A DNA stretch of 64,000 bases from the NCBI GenBank assembly GCA_052066835.1, contig JBQHRJ010000005.1; one strand, 5' to 3'. This document shows, in pieces, positions 23,028 to 30,733 of the stretch. Source of the DNA: UBA2821 sp902763335 (GTDB taxonomy: Bacteria > Bacillota > Clostridia > Lachnospirales > Lachnospiraceae). A program made the translations under genes and the position numbers. Positions within the stretch are counted from its first letter, which is position 1, and each line of letters opens with the position of its first letter. Below the pieces are notes generated by a model, which was given only the letters and a program-made list of their open reading frames with translations, was not told the origin of the DNA and did no database searches.

Positions 23028-23819
23028 ATGAGAAAAGTATTAACTATAGCCGGTTCTGATTGTAGTGGAGGAGCCGGAATTCAGGCAGATTTGAAAACAA
23101 TGACAGCACACGGAGTGTATGGGATGAGTGTTATAACGGCCCTTACAGCCCAGAATACATGTGGTGTTGACGGTATTTTTAATGTTGACAGTGAGTTTAC
23201 CGGGTTACAGATGAAAAGTGTGTTTGAGGATATAGTACCGGATGCGGTGAAGGTTGGAATGGTATCTGATGCCGGAAATATCAATGTGATTTCAGAAAAG
23301 CTTGCTGAGTATAATGCGAAAAATATTGTTGTTGATACAGTTATGGTTTCGACAAGTGGACATTCACTTATTGATGAGGATGCGAAAAAAGTTTTAATAG
23401 AAAAGCTTATTCCGATGGCAACGGTTATAACACCTAATTTGTCAGAGGCAAGGGAGCTGTCAGGGGTGTGCATAAATTCCAAGGAAGATATGGAAAAGGT
23501 AGCCGTGATAATTTCTGAGATGACGAATGCAGCCATATTGATAAAAGGCGGACATTCAGAAGACAATTCAGATGATTTATTATATATAGATGGAAAAAAT
23601 GTTTGGTTTAAGGCGAAAAGAATAGATAATGAAAATACTCACGGCACAGGATGTACACTATCTTCGGCAATTGCCTGCAACCTTGCAAATGGTTTAAGTA
23701 TAGAAGAAAGTGTAAGTAATGCAAAGAAATATATAACCGGTGCTATAGATAGCAGACTTGATATTGGCAGAGGGCGCGGACCACTTAATCATATGTTTTT
23801 GTTGCAAAAGCAAAAATAG
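23028..23819 (+). CDS. thiD: Hydroxymethylpyrimidine(-phosphate) kinase ThiD/PdxK type
   Basis: The 263-residue ribokinase-fold enzyme has the ThiD N-terminal motif IAGSDCSGGAGIQADLKT, the segment TPNLSEARELSG and the anion-hole/catalytic block HGTGCTLSSAIACNLANG. ThiD phosphorylates HMP and HMP-P in thiamine synthesis; some Firmicute relatives act on pyridoxal. The start is ambiguous: GTG 23019 is better spaced from GGAGAG (23008-23013), while ATG 23028 gives the usual family beginning. No other thi genes are adjacent, so salvage of pyrimidine is as likely as full synthesis. Confidence 0.9.
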   Translation: MRKVLTIAGSDCSGGAGIQADLKTMTAHGVYGMSVITALTAQNTCGVDGIFNVDSEFTGLQMKSVFEDIVPDAVKVGMVSDAGNINVISEKLAEYNAKNIVVDTVMVSTSGHSLIDEDAKKVLIEKLIPMATVITPNLSEARELSGVCINSKEDMEKVAVIISEMTNAAILIKGGHSEDNSDDLLYIDGKNVWFKAKRIDNENTHGTGCTLSSAIACNLANGLSIEESVSNAKKYITGAIDSRLDIGRGRGPLNHMFLLQKQK

Positions 23820-23874
23820 TGTACTATAATTATTTTTAATTTTGATTGTACAGATTATTAACGGAGGCGTAAAA

Positions 23875-24669
23875 ATGGCTAAGATTGGTTTTATTGGTAT
23901 GGGCAATATGGGTTATGCCATGTTGAAAGGAACACTTAACGTATTTGATAAGGATGATATTTTATTTTGTGATGCGAGTGAATCGAGAATGAATCAGGTG
24001 TCAGAGGAGACCGGCGTCAGACATACTGAATCAAACGCTGAATGTGCAAATAACGTAAAATATCTTGTATTGGCTGTGAAACCGCAGTTTTATTCACAGG
24101 TTATTAAAAATATTGTAAACGTTGTGACACCGGAGCATGTAGTTATCTCTATTGCACCTGGAAAGACTATAAAATATCTGACGGATGAACTTGGTTTTGA
24201 CGTAAGGGTGGTCAGAGCAATGCCGAATACACCGGCATTATTGGGAGCAGGAATGACAGGCATAAGCTACGACCCTAAGCTGTTTAGTTTTTCAGAAAAA
24301 GAAATTATAGAAAAGTTTTTCTCATCATTTGGAAGAGTCAGGGTTATAGATGAAAAACTTATGAGTGCCGTGACATGTGCCAGCGGAAGTTCACCGGCTT
24401 ATGTATATATGTTTATAGAAGCTATGGCAGACAGTGTTGTAAAATATGGCATACCGAGAGATGCGGCATACGAGATGGTTGCACAGACTGTTATGGGAGC
24501 TGCTAAGATGGTGCTTGAGACAAATGAACATCCGGGCAGATTAAAGGACAATGTATGCTCACCGGGTGGAACAACTATAGCAGGTGTTGCAGCACTTGAA
24601 GAGTATGGATTTAGAAATGCTATTATCAAGGCTACAGATGCATGCTATGATAAAGCTGAGAACATGTAA
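23875..24669 (+). CDS. proC: Pyrroline-5-carboxylate reductase
   Basis: The 264-residue enzyme makes proline from pyrroline-5-carboxylate. It has the Rossmann motif IGFIGMGNMGYAM at the N-terminus, the VRAMPNTPALLGAGMTG signature, and the C-terminal dimer helix region with NVCSPGGTTIAGVAALEE. The ATG at 23875 follows GGAGGCG; the frame upstream to 23842 has no similarity. proA and proB are not in the window. Confidence 0.96.
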   Translation: MAKIGFIGMGNMGYAMLKGTLNVFDKDDILFCDASESRMNQVSEETGVRHTESNAECANNVKYLVLAVKPQFYSQVIKNIVNVVTPEHVVISIAPGKTIKYLTDELGFDVRVVRAMPNTPALLGAGMTGISYDPKLFSFSEKEIIEKFFSSFGRVRVIDEKLMSAVTCASGSSPAYVYMFIEAMADSVVKYGIPRDAAYEMVAQTVMGAAKMVLETNEHPGRLKDNVCSPGGTTIAGVAALEEYGFRNAIIKATDACYDKAENM

Positions 24670-24713
24670 TTATATTTATGTTATATTTCAAATGCTGAAT
24701 GGAGAATCAGGTA

Positions 24714-25250
24714 ATGGAAGAAATAAAACGCTTGAATAGAGAACTTGTATACAAGGGACATATTATAGATATGTACAAAGATACGGTGAAAATACCAAAT
24801 GGAAACATTGCGGAATGGGATTTTATCGGTCATAAAGGTGCGGCTGCGGTTTTACCGGTACTTAAGAATGGAAATGTTCTGATGGTAAGACAGTACAGAA
24901 ATGCACTCGACAGATATACACTTGAGATTCCGGCAGGCGGACTTGAAAGTCCGGATGAACCGATGATTGATTGTGCAGCGAGGGAACTTGAGGAAGAAAC
25001 AGGTTATAAATCTGATAATCTTGAAATGTTGTTATCGTTACATACAACGGTAGCTTTCTGCAATGAAAAAATAGAGGTGTTTTTGGCGAGAGATCTTGTA
25101 AAAACGAGTCAGCATTTAGATGAAGATGAATATATAGATGTTGAAGAACATTCTATAGAAGAACTGTTAGAGGCGGTTTATTCAGGAAAAATCGAAGATT
25201 CAAAAACCGTTTCGGCGATACTTTCATATTACTCAAAATACTGCAAGTAG
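24714..25250 (+). CDS. NUDIX hydrolase, ADP-ribose pyrophosphatase type
   Basis: The 178-residue enzyme has a complete Nudix box: G76, E82, R90-E91-x-x-E94-E95-x-G97. The preceding strand VLMVRQYRNALDRYTLEIPAGG is typical of ADP-ribose pyrophosphatases (NudF type), which split ADP-ribose to AMP and ribose phosphate. The ATG at 24714 is 9 bases after GGAG; the ATG at 24699 would put the ribosome site inside the gene. It lies upstream of spoIIM and xerD, a recurrent Firmicute order. Confidence 0.93.
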   Translation: MEEIKRLNRELVYKGHIIDMYKDTVKIPNGNIAEWDFIGHKGAAAVLPVLKNGNVLMVRQYRNALDRYTLEIPAGGLESPDEPMIDCAARELEEETGYKSDNLEMLLSLHTTVAFCNEKIEVFLARDLVKTSQHLDEDEYIDVEEHSIEELLEAVYSGKIEDSKTVSAILSYYSKYCK

Positions 25251-25265
25251 GAATAAATGAGAAGT

Positions 25266-25339
25266 AAACCGCATATATTCATTTAGAGTTGTCCATGTAA
25301 AAATGGAATGGAGGAGAAATCTTTATGAAATATGCGGTT
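25266..25339 (+). promoter_or_regulatory. Inverted repeat enclosing the spoIIM ribosome site
   Basis: AAACCGCATAT (25266-25276) pairs perfectly with ATATGCGGTTT (25329-25339). The second arm starts four bases after the first base of the spoIIM ATG, and the ribosome site GGAGGAG is in the loop. Folding could influence translation start. Confidence 0.45.
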
Positions 25340-25912
25340 TTTAATGTTGTCCGTAAAAGAAAAATGTGGTTAATTTTCTTTTTTGTTGGAATTATAGCGG
25401 GTACAGTGTATGCGAATTTTAAATGGTTCGACTCATTAAATGAGGTTGATGCATTTGTTTCATATTGGGGGGACAGAATAAAAAATGCAGACATAAATAA
25501 GACAGATTTCTGGCATTACGTTTTAAAAAGCAGAATGAAAGAAATTTTATTTATTTTATTATTTAATCTTACTATTGCGGGCAAAGTGTTTAATTGTATA
25601 TATCTGGTGTATCTTGGCTATTCATCTTCAATGGTAGGGACGCTGATGACGTTAAGATATGGCTACAGGGCACTGCTTGTGTATCCGGCATCCATATTTC
25701 CGTATTACATTATGTATGGAATACTTATTACATATACGCTTGCACAGTGTGAGAGATTAAATGAGACTTTTTTTAAGGAAAAATGTTTTAAATCTTACAG
25801 ACCCGGTCCGGAAAGCTTTAAGGAGTCATTTAAACAGGCAGCTGTTATTATGGTTTTACTGATAATTGAGAGCATGCTTGAAGCATATATAAATATTAAT
25901 GTTTTGGTTTGA
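25325..25912 (+). CDS. spoIIM: Stage II sporulation protein M-like
   Basis: The 195-residue integral membrane protein has about five hydrophobic segments and fits the SpoIIM family in length, topology and position next to xerD. In Bacillus SpoIIM forms the DMP complex with SpoIID and SpoIIP, which remodels septal peptidoglycan during engulfment. The call rests on the LLFNLTIAGKVFNCIYLVYLG region, the pattern of segments and synteny. It starts with ATG after GGAGGAG. Confidence 0.82.
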   Translation: MKYAVFNVVRKRKMWLIFFFVGIIAGTVYANFKWFDSLNEVDAFVSYWGDRIKNADINKTDFWHYVLKSRMKEILFILLFNLTIAGKVFNCIYLVYLGYSSSMVGTLMTLRYGYRALLVYPASIFPYYIMYGILITYTLAQCERLNETFFKEKCFKSYRPGPESFKESFKQAAVIMVLLIIESMLEAYININVLV

Positions 25913-25996
25913 TTTTTAGGAGATATTTGGTATACTTTTTAGTGGAGAGGTTTTTATAGAGAAACTAAAGAAAATGGTGTTTCGTTGGAGGTATGT

Positions 25997-26884
25997 ATGC
26001 AAAGCAGTATAGAGGAATTTTTGGTCTATATGGAGAATGTTAGAAAGGTTTCACAAAATACAAAACAGTCGTATAGACGTGATTTGGTTAAAATGATAAA
26101 TTTTATGGAAAAACATGGGATAGAAAATGTAACAGATATAACTGTTACGAATATTAACGCATATATTTTGAATTTGGAAAAGGATGGAATGTCGCCGGCA
26201 ACCATATCAAGAAATATTGCTTCCATGAAGGCATATTTTCATTATCTGTTGGTTAATAAACAAATTGATTACGAACCGATTGAATTTGTAAAGGCACCTC
26301 CTGTAGAAAAGAAGGCACCGCATATATTGTCAGTTGAAGAAGTAGACCGTCTCTTGTCACAGTTGTCAGGAAATTCTCCGAAGGCAGTAAGGGATAAGGC
26401 TATGATTGAACTTTTGTATGCTACGGGTATGAGAGTGAGTGAAATGATACTGCTTAAAGTTTCTGATGTAAATCTTGACATGGAGTATGTATCCTGTGAC
26501 GGAAAAGGAAAGAAGAACCGTATAGTGCCTTTTGGAAGAGCTGCAAAGGATGCACTTACAATATATATTAATGACTACAGAGACAATATGGTAAAAGGAA
26601 AAGATAATGATTTACTGTTTGTGAACTGTCAGGGAAATCCGATGAGCAGACAGGGATTTTGGAAAATAATTAAAGGATATGGAATAAAGGCTGATATAAA
26701 AACGGATATTACACCACACAGTATAAGACATTCCTTTGCTGCACACATGGTTGCTAACGGTGCAGATTTAAAGTCTGTACAGGAACTTATGGGACTGTCT
26801 GATATATCATCTACAAAGGTATATGCGGATATGTCAAAGAAAAGACTGAGAAGTGTATATGAAAGTACTCATCCGAGAAATTAA
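25997..26884 (+). CDS. xerD: Tyrosine recombinase XerD, catalytic His replaced
   Basis: The 295-residue recombinase has an N-terminal SAM-like core-binding domain (1-100) and a catalytic domain. Aligned by spacing with E. coli XerD (R148, H244, R247, H270, Y279) the residues here are R146, H241, R244, L267 and Y276. The usual LGH is MGL, so the second catalytic histidine is leucine; the codon is CTG, not one base from His. XerD resolves chromosome dimers at dif with XerC. The ATG at 25997 is 5 bases after GGAGG. A strong terminator follows. Confidence 0.9.
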   Translation: MQSSIEEFLVYMENVRKVSQNTKQSYRRDLVKMINFMEKHGIENVTDITVTNINAYILNLEKDGMSPATISRNIASMKAYFHYLLVNKQIDYEPIEFVKAPPVEKKAPHILSVEEVDRLLSQLSGNSPKAVRDKAMIELLYATGMRVSEMILLKVSDVNLDMEYVSCDGKGKKNRIVPFGRAAKDALTIYINDYRDNMVKGKDNDLLFVNCQGNPMSRQGFWKIIKGYGIKADIKTDITPHSIRHSFAAHMVANGADLKSVQELMGLSDISSTKVYADMSKKRLRSVYESTHPRN

Positions 26885-26896
26885 ATATTTACATAA

Positions 26897-26936
26897 AAAC
26901 GGACGTTGCAAATTAATGTAACGTCCGTTTGATTTT
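26897..26936. terminator. Terminator between xerD and aroF
   Basis: AAACGGACGTT (26897-26907) pairs perfectly with AACGTCCGTTT (26920-26930). It has A-rich sequence on the left and T-rich sequence on the right, so it can serve both convergent genes. Confidence 0.92.
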
Positions 26937-26950
26937 CATAAGCAAATTTC

Positions 26951-27979
26951 TTATAACAATTCAGCAATATCATATATGAGTCGTTCTGTCTGATCCCATC
27001 CTATACATGGATCGGTGATTGATTTGCCGTATATATGTTCCTCAATCTTCTGTGAGCCCGGCTCTATATAACTTTCTATCATAAGTCCTTTTACGAATTT
27101 TGCAATATCATCAGAATGTCTCATGCTGTGAAGAACTTCTTTTGATATTCTTATCTGCTCAAGATACTGTTTAGCTGAGTTTGAATGGTTTGTATCAACA
27201 ATAACAGCAGGATTCTTGAGATTCATTTCTTCGTACATATTATGGATACGGATTAAATCTTCATAATGGTAGTTAGGTATGCACTGACCGTGCTTGTTAA
27301 CTGCTCCACGAAGTACAGTATGTGTGTAAGGGTTTCCGTCAGTCTTAACTTCCCATGCACGGTATATAAATGTATGACCGCTCTGTGCAGCTGTAACCGA
27401 ATTGAGCATAACTGAAAAGTCACCGCTTGTAGGGTTCTTCATTCCGACAGGAATCTCCATTCCGCTGACGGTGAGACGGTGCTGCTGATCCTCAACAGAA
27501 CGTGCTCCGATTGCAACATATGAGAGAATATCTGAAAAATAACGGTAGTTTTCCGGATAGAGCATCTCGTCTGCTGCTGTAAGTCCTGTTTCTTCCATAA
27601 CACGGATATGCATTTTTCTGATTGCGAGAAGTCCGGCTAAAAGATCCGGCTTTCCTTCAGGATCAGGCTGATGTAACATTCCCTTGTATCCCATGCCTGT
27701 TGTTCTCGGTTTGTTAGTATATATTCTTGGAATTATGATTATCTTGTCAGATACTTTTTCACTGACTTTTGCAAGTCTGTTTACATAATCGCAGACAGCG
27801 TCTTCGTTATCTGCTGAACATGGTCCGATGATTAACAGAAATTTATCAGATTCTCCTTTAAATACTTTTTTGATTTGAATATCTCTTGCTTCTTTTAACT
27901 CTGCCAGTTTCATTGGAAGAGGAAACTGTTCTTTAATTTCAGCAGGAGTTGGTAATTTTTTTATAAACTGAAAACTCAT
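26951..27979 (-). CDS. aroF: 3-deoxy-7-phosphoheptulonate (DAHP) synthase, class I
   Basis: The 342-residue enzyme joins phosphoenolpyruvate and erythrose-4-phosphate at the entry to aromatic amino acid synthesis. The AroFGH-type signatures are present: LLIIGPCSADNEDAV, IPRIYTNKPRTTGMGYKG, the GARSVEDQQHR block, MKNPTSGDF and DTNHSNS. The N-terminal segment is that of the feedback-regulated AroFGH class, but which amino acid inhibits it cannot be told. It begins at 27979 on the minus strand after AAGGAGG, with its own promoter. Confidence 0.96.
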   Translation of the reverse strand: MSFQFIKKLPTPAEIKEQFPLPMKLAELKEARDIQIKKVFKGESDKFLLIIGPCSADNEDAVCDYVNRLAKVSEKVSDKIIIIPRIYTNKPRTTGMGYKGMLHQPDPEGKPDLLAGLLAIRKMHIRVMEETGLTAADEMLYPENYRYFSDILSYVAIGARSVEDQQHRLTVSGMEIPVGMKNPTSGDFSVMLNSVTAAQSGHTFIYRAWEVKTDGNPYTHTVLRGAVNKHGQCIPNYHYEDLIRIHNMYEEMNLKNPAVIVDTNHSNSAKQYLEQIRISKEVLHSMRHSDDIAKFVKGLMIESYIEPGSQKIEEHIYGKSITDPCIGWDQTERLIYDIAELL

Positions 27980-28006
27980 TTATCTGATTCCTCCTTGTCG
28001 TAAAGG

Positions 28007-28035
28007 ATTATAATATAAATAAATTTAAAATTCAA
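28007..28035 (-). promoter_or_regulatory. aroF promoter
   Basis: On the minus strand TTGAAT (28030-28035) and TATAAT (28007-28012) are 17 bases apart. Its -35 lies 7 bases from the -35 of the deoB promoter, so the two polymerases could compete. Confidence 0.7.
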
Positions 28036-28042
28036 TTACAAA

Positions 28043-28071
28043 TTATCAATCATGCTAAAATGTGGTATAAT
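28043..28071 (+). promoter_or_regulatory. deoB-pdp promoter with extended -10
   Basis: TTATCA (28043-28048) and TATAAT (28066-28071) are 17 bases apart, with TGG before the -10 (extended -10). It drives deoB and probably pdp. Confidence 0.72.
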
Positions 28072-28111
28072 ATAAGATATAAAAATACCCATATGGAAGG
28101 AGAAGATGGTT

Positions 28112-29290
28112 ATGAAGCTTAGACGTGTTATATGGATAATTTTAGACAGTGTTGGGGCAGGGGAAATGCCGGATGCAGACAGATTTGGAGATGTAGGAAG
28201 CAATACTCTTGAACATGTGTGGAAGGAGAATGGCGGACTCAATATTCCGAATATGATTAAGCTGGGACTTGGAAACATATCAGGACTTGACAGTATAGAT
28301 AAGTGTGAAAGTCCTGCCGGGAATTTTGGAAAACTGGCGGAAATGTCAAACGGAAAGGATACAACCATCGGACATTGGGAAATGACAGGAATATATTCTC
28401 CAAATAAATTTCATACATATCCAAATGGATTTCCGGAGGATGTTATAGATGAATTTATAAAAAAGACAGGTGTACCGGGGGTATTGGCAAATTGTACGGC
28501 ATCGGGAACAGAGATTATAAAGAAACTCGGCGTAGAACATATAAAAACAAAGAAACCTATAGTGTATACATCAGCGGACAGTGTATTTCAGATTGCCTGC
28601 CATGAAGATGTTTATCCTGTAGAAGAACTTTACAGAATATGCAGGTGTGCCCGTGAAATTTTACAGGGGGATAATGCGGTTGCAAGAGTTATTGCAAGAC
28701 CATTTGTCGGAACAGACGGTAATTTTACCAGAACCTCAAACAGAAGAGATTTTTCGTTAAAACCGGACAGTAATAATCTTCTTGTTAAAATGAAAGAGGC
28801 CGGACATAATGTTATGGCAGTAGGAAAGATAGAAGATATATTTGCGGGATGCGGAATTACAGATGCTGTGCATACAAAGGATAATATGGATGGCGTTGAC
28901 AAGACTATTGATTATATGAAACAGGATAAAGAAGGACTTATTTTCACAAATCTTGTGGAGTTTGATTCTACATGGGGGCACAGAAGAGATTATAAAGGAT
29001 ATGGAAAAGGACTTGAGGACTTTGATGCAAGATTACCTGAAATAATTGACAATATGTCAGAGGAGGATTTGCTTATAATAAATGCAGACCATGGATGCGA
29101 CCCGACATTTAAGGGTACAGATCATACAAGAGAATATATTCCTCTTCTTGTATACGGAAAAGGTATAAAAAGCGGATGCAGTCTTGGAACGGGTGATACA
29201 TTTGCAAATATCGGGCAGACTATTTCGGAAATATTCGATGTGGGAAAACTCAGTATCGGAAACAGTTTTCTGGAAAAAATTAAAATGTAA
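28112..29290 (+). CDS. deoB: Phosphopentomutase
   Basis: The 392-residue enzyme interconverts (deoxy)ribose-1-phosphate and -5-phosphate. It belongs to the alkaline-phosphatase fold: the metal motif IWIILDSVGAGEMPDA is N-terminal, the phospho-Thr region GKDTTIGHWEMTG lies near residue 85, and metal ligands occur in NADHGCDPTFKGTDHTREYIP. The ATG at 28112 is 9 bases after GGAAGGAG; 28106 would be too close. It is followed after 23 bases by the pyrimidine nucleoside phosphorylase gene, giving a complete nucleoside salvage pair. Confidence 0.97.
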   Translation: MKLRRVIWIILDSVGAGEMPDADRFGDVGSNTLEHVWKENGGLNIPNMIKLGLGNISGLDSIDKCESPAGNFGKLAEMSNGKDTTIGHWEMTGIYSPNKFHTYPNGFPEDVIDEFIKKTGVPGVLANCTASGTEIIKKLGVEHIKTKKPIVYTSADSVFQIACHEDVYPVEELYRICRCAREILQGDNAVARVIARPFVGTDGNFTRTSNRRDFSLKPDSNNLLVKMKEAGHNVMAVGKIEDIFAGCGITDAVHTKDNMDGVDKTIDYMKQDKEGLIFTNLVEFDSTWGHRRDYKGYGKGLEDFDARLPEIIDNMSEEDLLIINADHGCDPTFKGTDHTREYIPLLVYGKGIKSGCSLGTGDTFANIGQTISEIFDVGKLSIGNSFLEKIKM

Positions 29291-29313
29291 TCATCTGTGG
29301 AATGGAGATTAGT

Positions 29314-30639
29314 ATGAGAATATATGATTTGATTGAAAAGAAAAGAGACGGACACGTACTGTCAAATGAAGAGATTGACTATGTTATAAAGGGTTATACG
29401 GATGGAAGCGTACCGGATTATCAGATGTCGGCACTTCTTATGGCTATTTATTTCAGGGGAATGAATGAAGAAGAGACACTGCATCTGACCATGGCGATGA
29501 GAGATAGCGGTGATGTACTTGATTTGTCAGAGATAAAGGGTGTCAAGGTTGATAAACACAGTACCGGAGGTGTAGGAGATAAGACAACGCTTGTCGTGGG
29601 ACCTATGGTGGCAGCTTGTGGTGTACCTGTTGCTAAAATGTCAGGAAGAGGACTTGGGCATACCGGGGGAACGATTGACAAACTGGAAAGCTTTCCGGGG
29701 TACAGGGTAAGCATACCGGAGGAAGTTTTTATTTCGAATGTAAATGAAATAAAGATAGCAGTTGCAGGTCAGACGGCAAATCTTGCACCGGCTGATAAAA
29801 AGATATATGCACTCCGCGATGTTACTGCAACCGTAGATAACATATCTCTCATTGCAAGCAGTATAATGAGCAAAAAACTTGCGTCCGGAGCAGATGCAAT
29901 AGTTCTTGATGTAAAGACCGGAAGCGGTGCTTTTATGAAAGAGGAGAAGGATGCCATTCTTCTTGCACAGGAAATGGTAAATATAGGAAACGGTGCAGGA
30001 AAGAATACGATTGCGATTATAACAGACATGGACCAGCCACTTGGACATGCAGTTGGAAATGCACTGGAGGTAAGAGAGGCGATAGATACATTAAAAGGAG
30101 AGGGACCGGATGATCTGTTAGAGTTAAGCTACGTCCTTGGAAGCTATATGCTAAAAGCGGCAGGGGTGGCTGATGATCTTGAGGAGGCAAGAGAGAAATT
30201 AGAGAATAGTGTGAAAAACGGAAATGCATTAAAAAAACTTGCGGAGCTTGTGAAAGCACAGGGTGGAGACGAAACATATGTGTATAATCCTGATAAACTC
30301 GTAAAGTCATCTATAATTATGGATGTAAATTCTGAAGTTTCCGGTTATGTGGAAAAAATAGAGACAGAGGATATAGGAAGAGTTTCACTTGTGCTTGGCG
30401 GAGGACGTGAAAATAAAGACAGCGTTATTGATTTATCCGTGGGTGTTGTACTGCATAAAAAAGTAGGTGATAAGGTTGAAAAAGGGGATGCCATAGCAAC
30501 TTTATATGCAAATGATCTGGATAAATTGTCGGTGGCAAAAGATATTCTTGTAAACGCATACAGCATAACCGTAACTCCGGCAAAGTCAAAGCCGCTTATT
30601 AAGTGGATTGTGGGAAAAAATGGTGCGAAAAAATATTAA
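29314..30639 (+). CDS. pdp: Pyrimidine-nucleoside phosphorylase
   Basis: The 441-residue enzyme splits uridine and thymidine with phosphate. The phosphate-binding loop KHSTGGVGDK is at residues 81-90, followed by MSGRGLGHTGGTIDKLES, both diagnostic of thymidine/pyrimidine phosphorylases. The C-terminal domain (from about 345) resembles the lipoyl-like PYNP_C domain. The sugar phosphate it releases is the substrate of DeoB just upstream. The ATG at 29314 follows GGAG; codons from 29302 are upstream of it. Confidence 0.96.
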   Translation: MRIYDLIEKKRDGHVLSNEEIDYVIKGYTDGSVPDYQMSALLMAIYFRGMNEEETLHLTMAMRDSGDVLDLSEIKGVKVDKHSTGGVGDKTTLVVGPMVAACGVPVAKMSGRGLGHTGGTIDKLESFPGYRVSIPEEVFISNVNEIKIAVAGQTANLAPADKKIYALRDVTATVDNISLIASSIMSKKLASGADAIVLDVKTGSGAFMKEEKDAILLAQEMVNIGNGAGKNTIAIITDMDQPLGHAVGNALEVREAIDTLKGEGPDDLLELSYVLGSYMLKAAGVADDLEEAREKLENSVKNGNALKKLAELVKAQGGDETYVYNPDKLVKSSIIMDVNSEVSGYVEKIETEDIGRVSLVLGGGRENKDSVIDLSVGVVLHKKVGDKVEKGDAIATLYANDLDKLSVAKDILVNAYSITVTPAKSKPLIKWIVGKNGAKKY

Positions 30640-30665
30640 ATATAATTGTTCATAAAAAATTCATT

Positions 30666-30694
30666 TTGTATTTTATATAAAAATGTGCTATATT
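30666..30694 (+). promoter_or_regulatory. Promoter of the LtaS-like gene
   Basis: TTGTAT (30666-30671) and TATATT (30689-30694) are 17 bases apart, with TGC forming an extended -10. Confidence 0.65.
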
Positions 30695-30733
30695 CTATGT
30701 TTAGTATTAGAAAAATACAGAAAGGCAATGATT

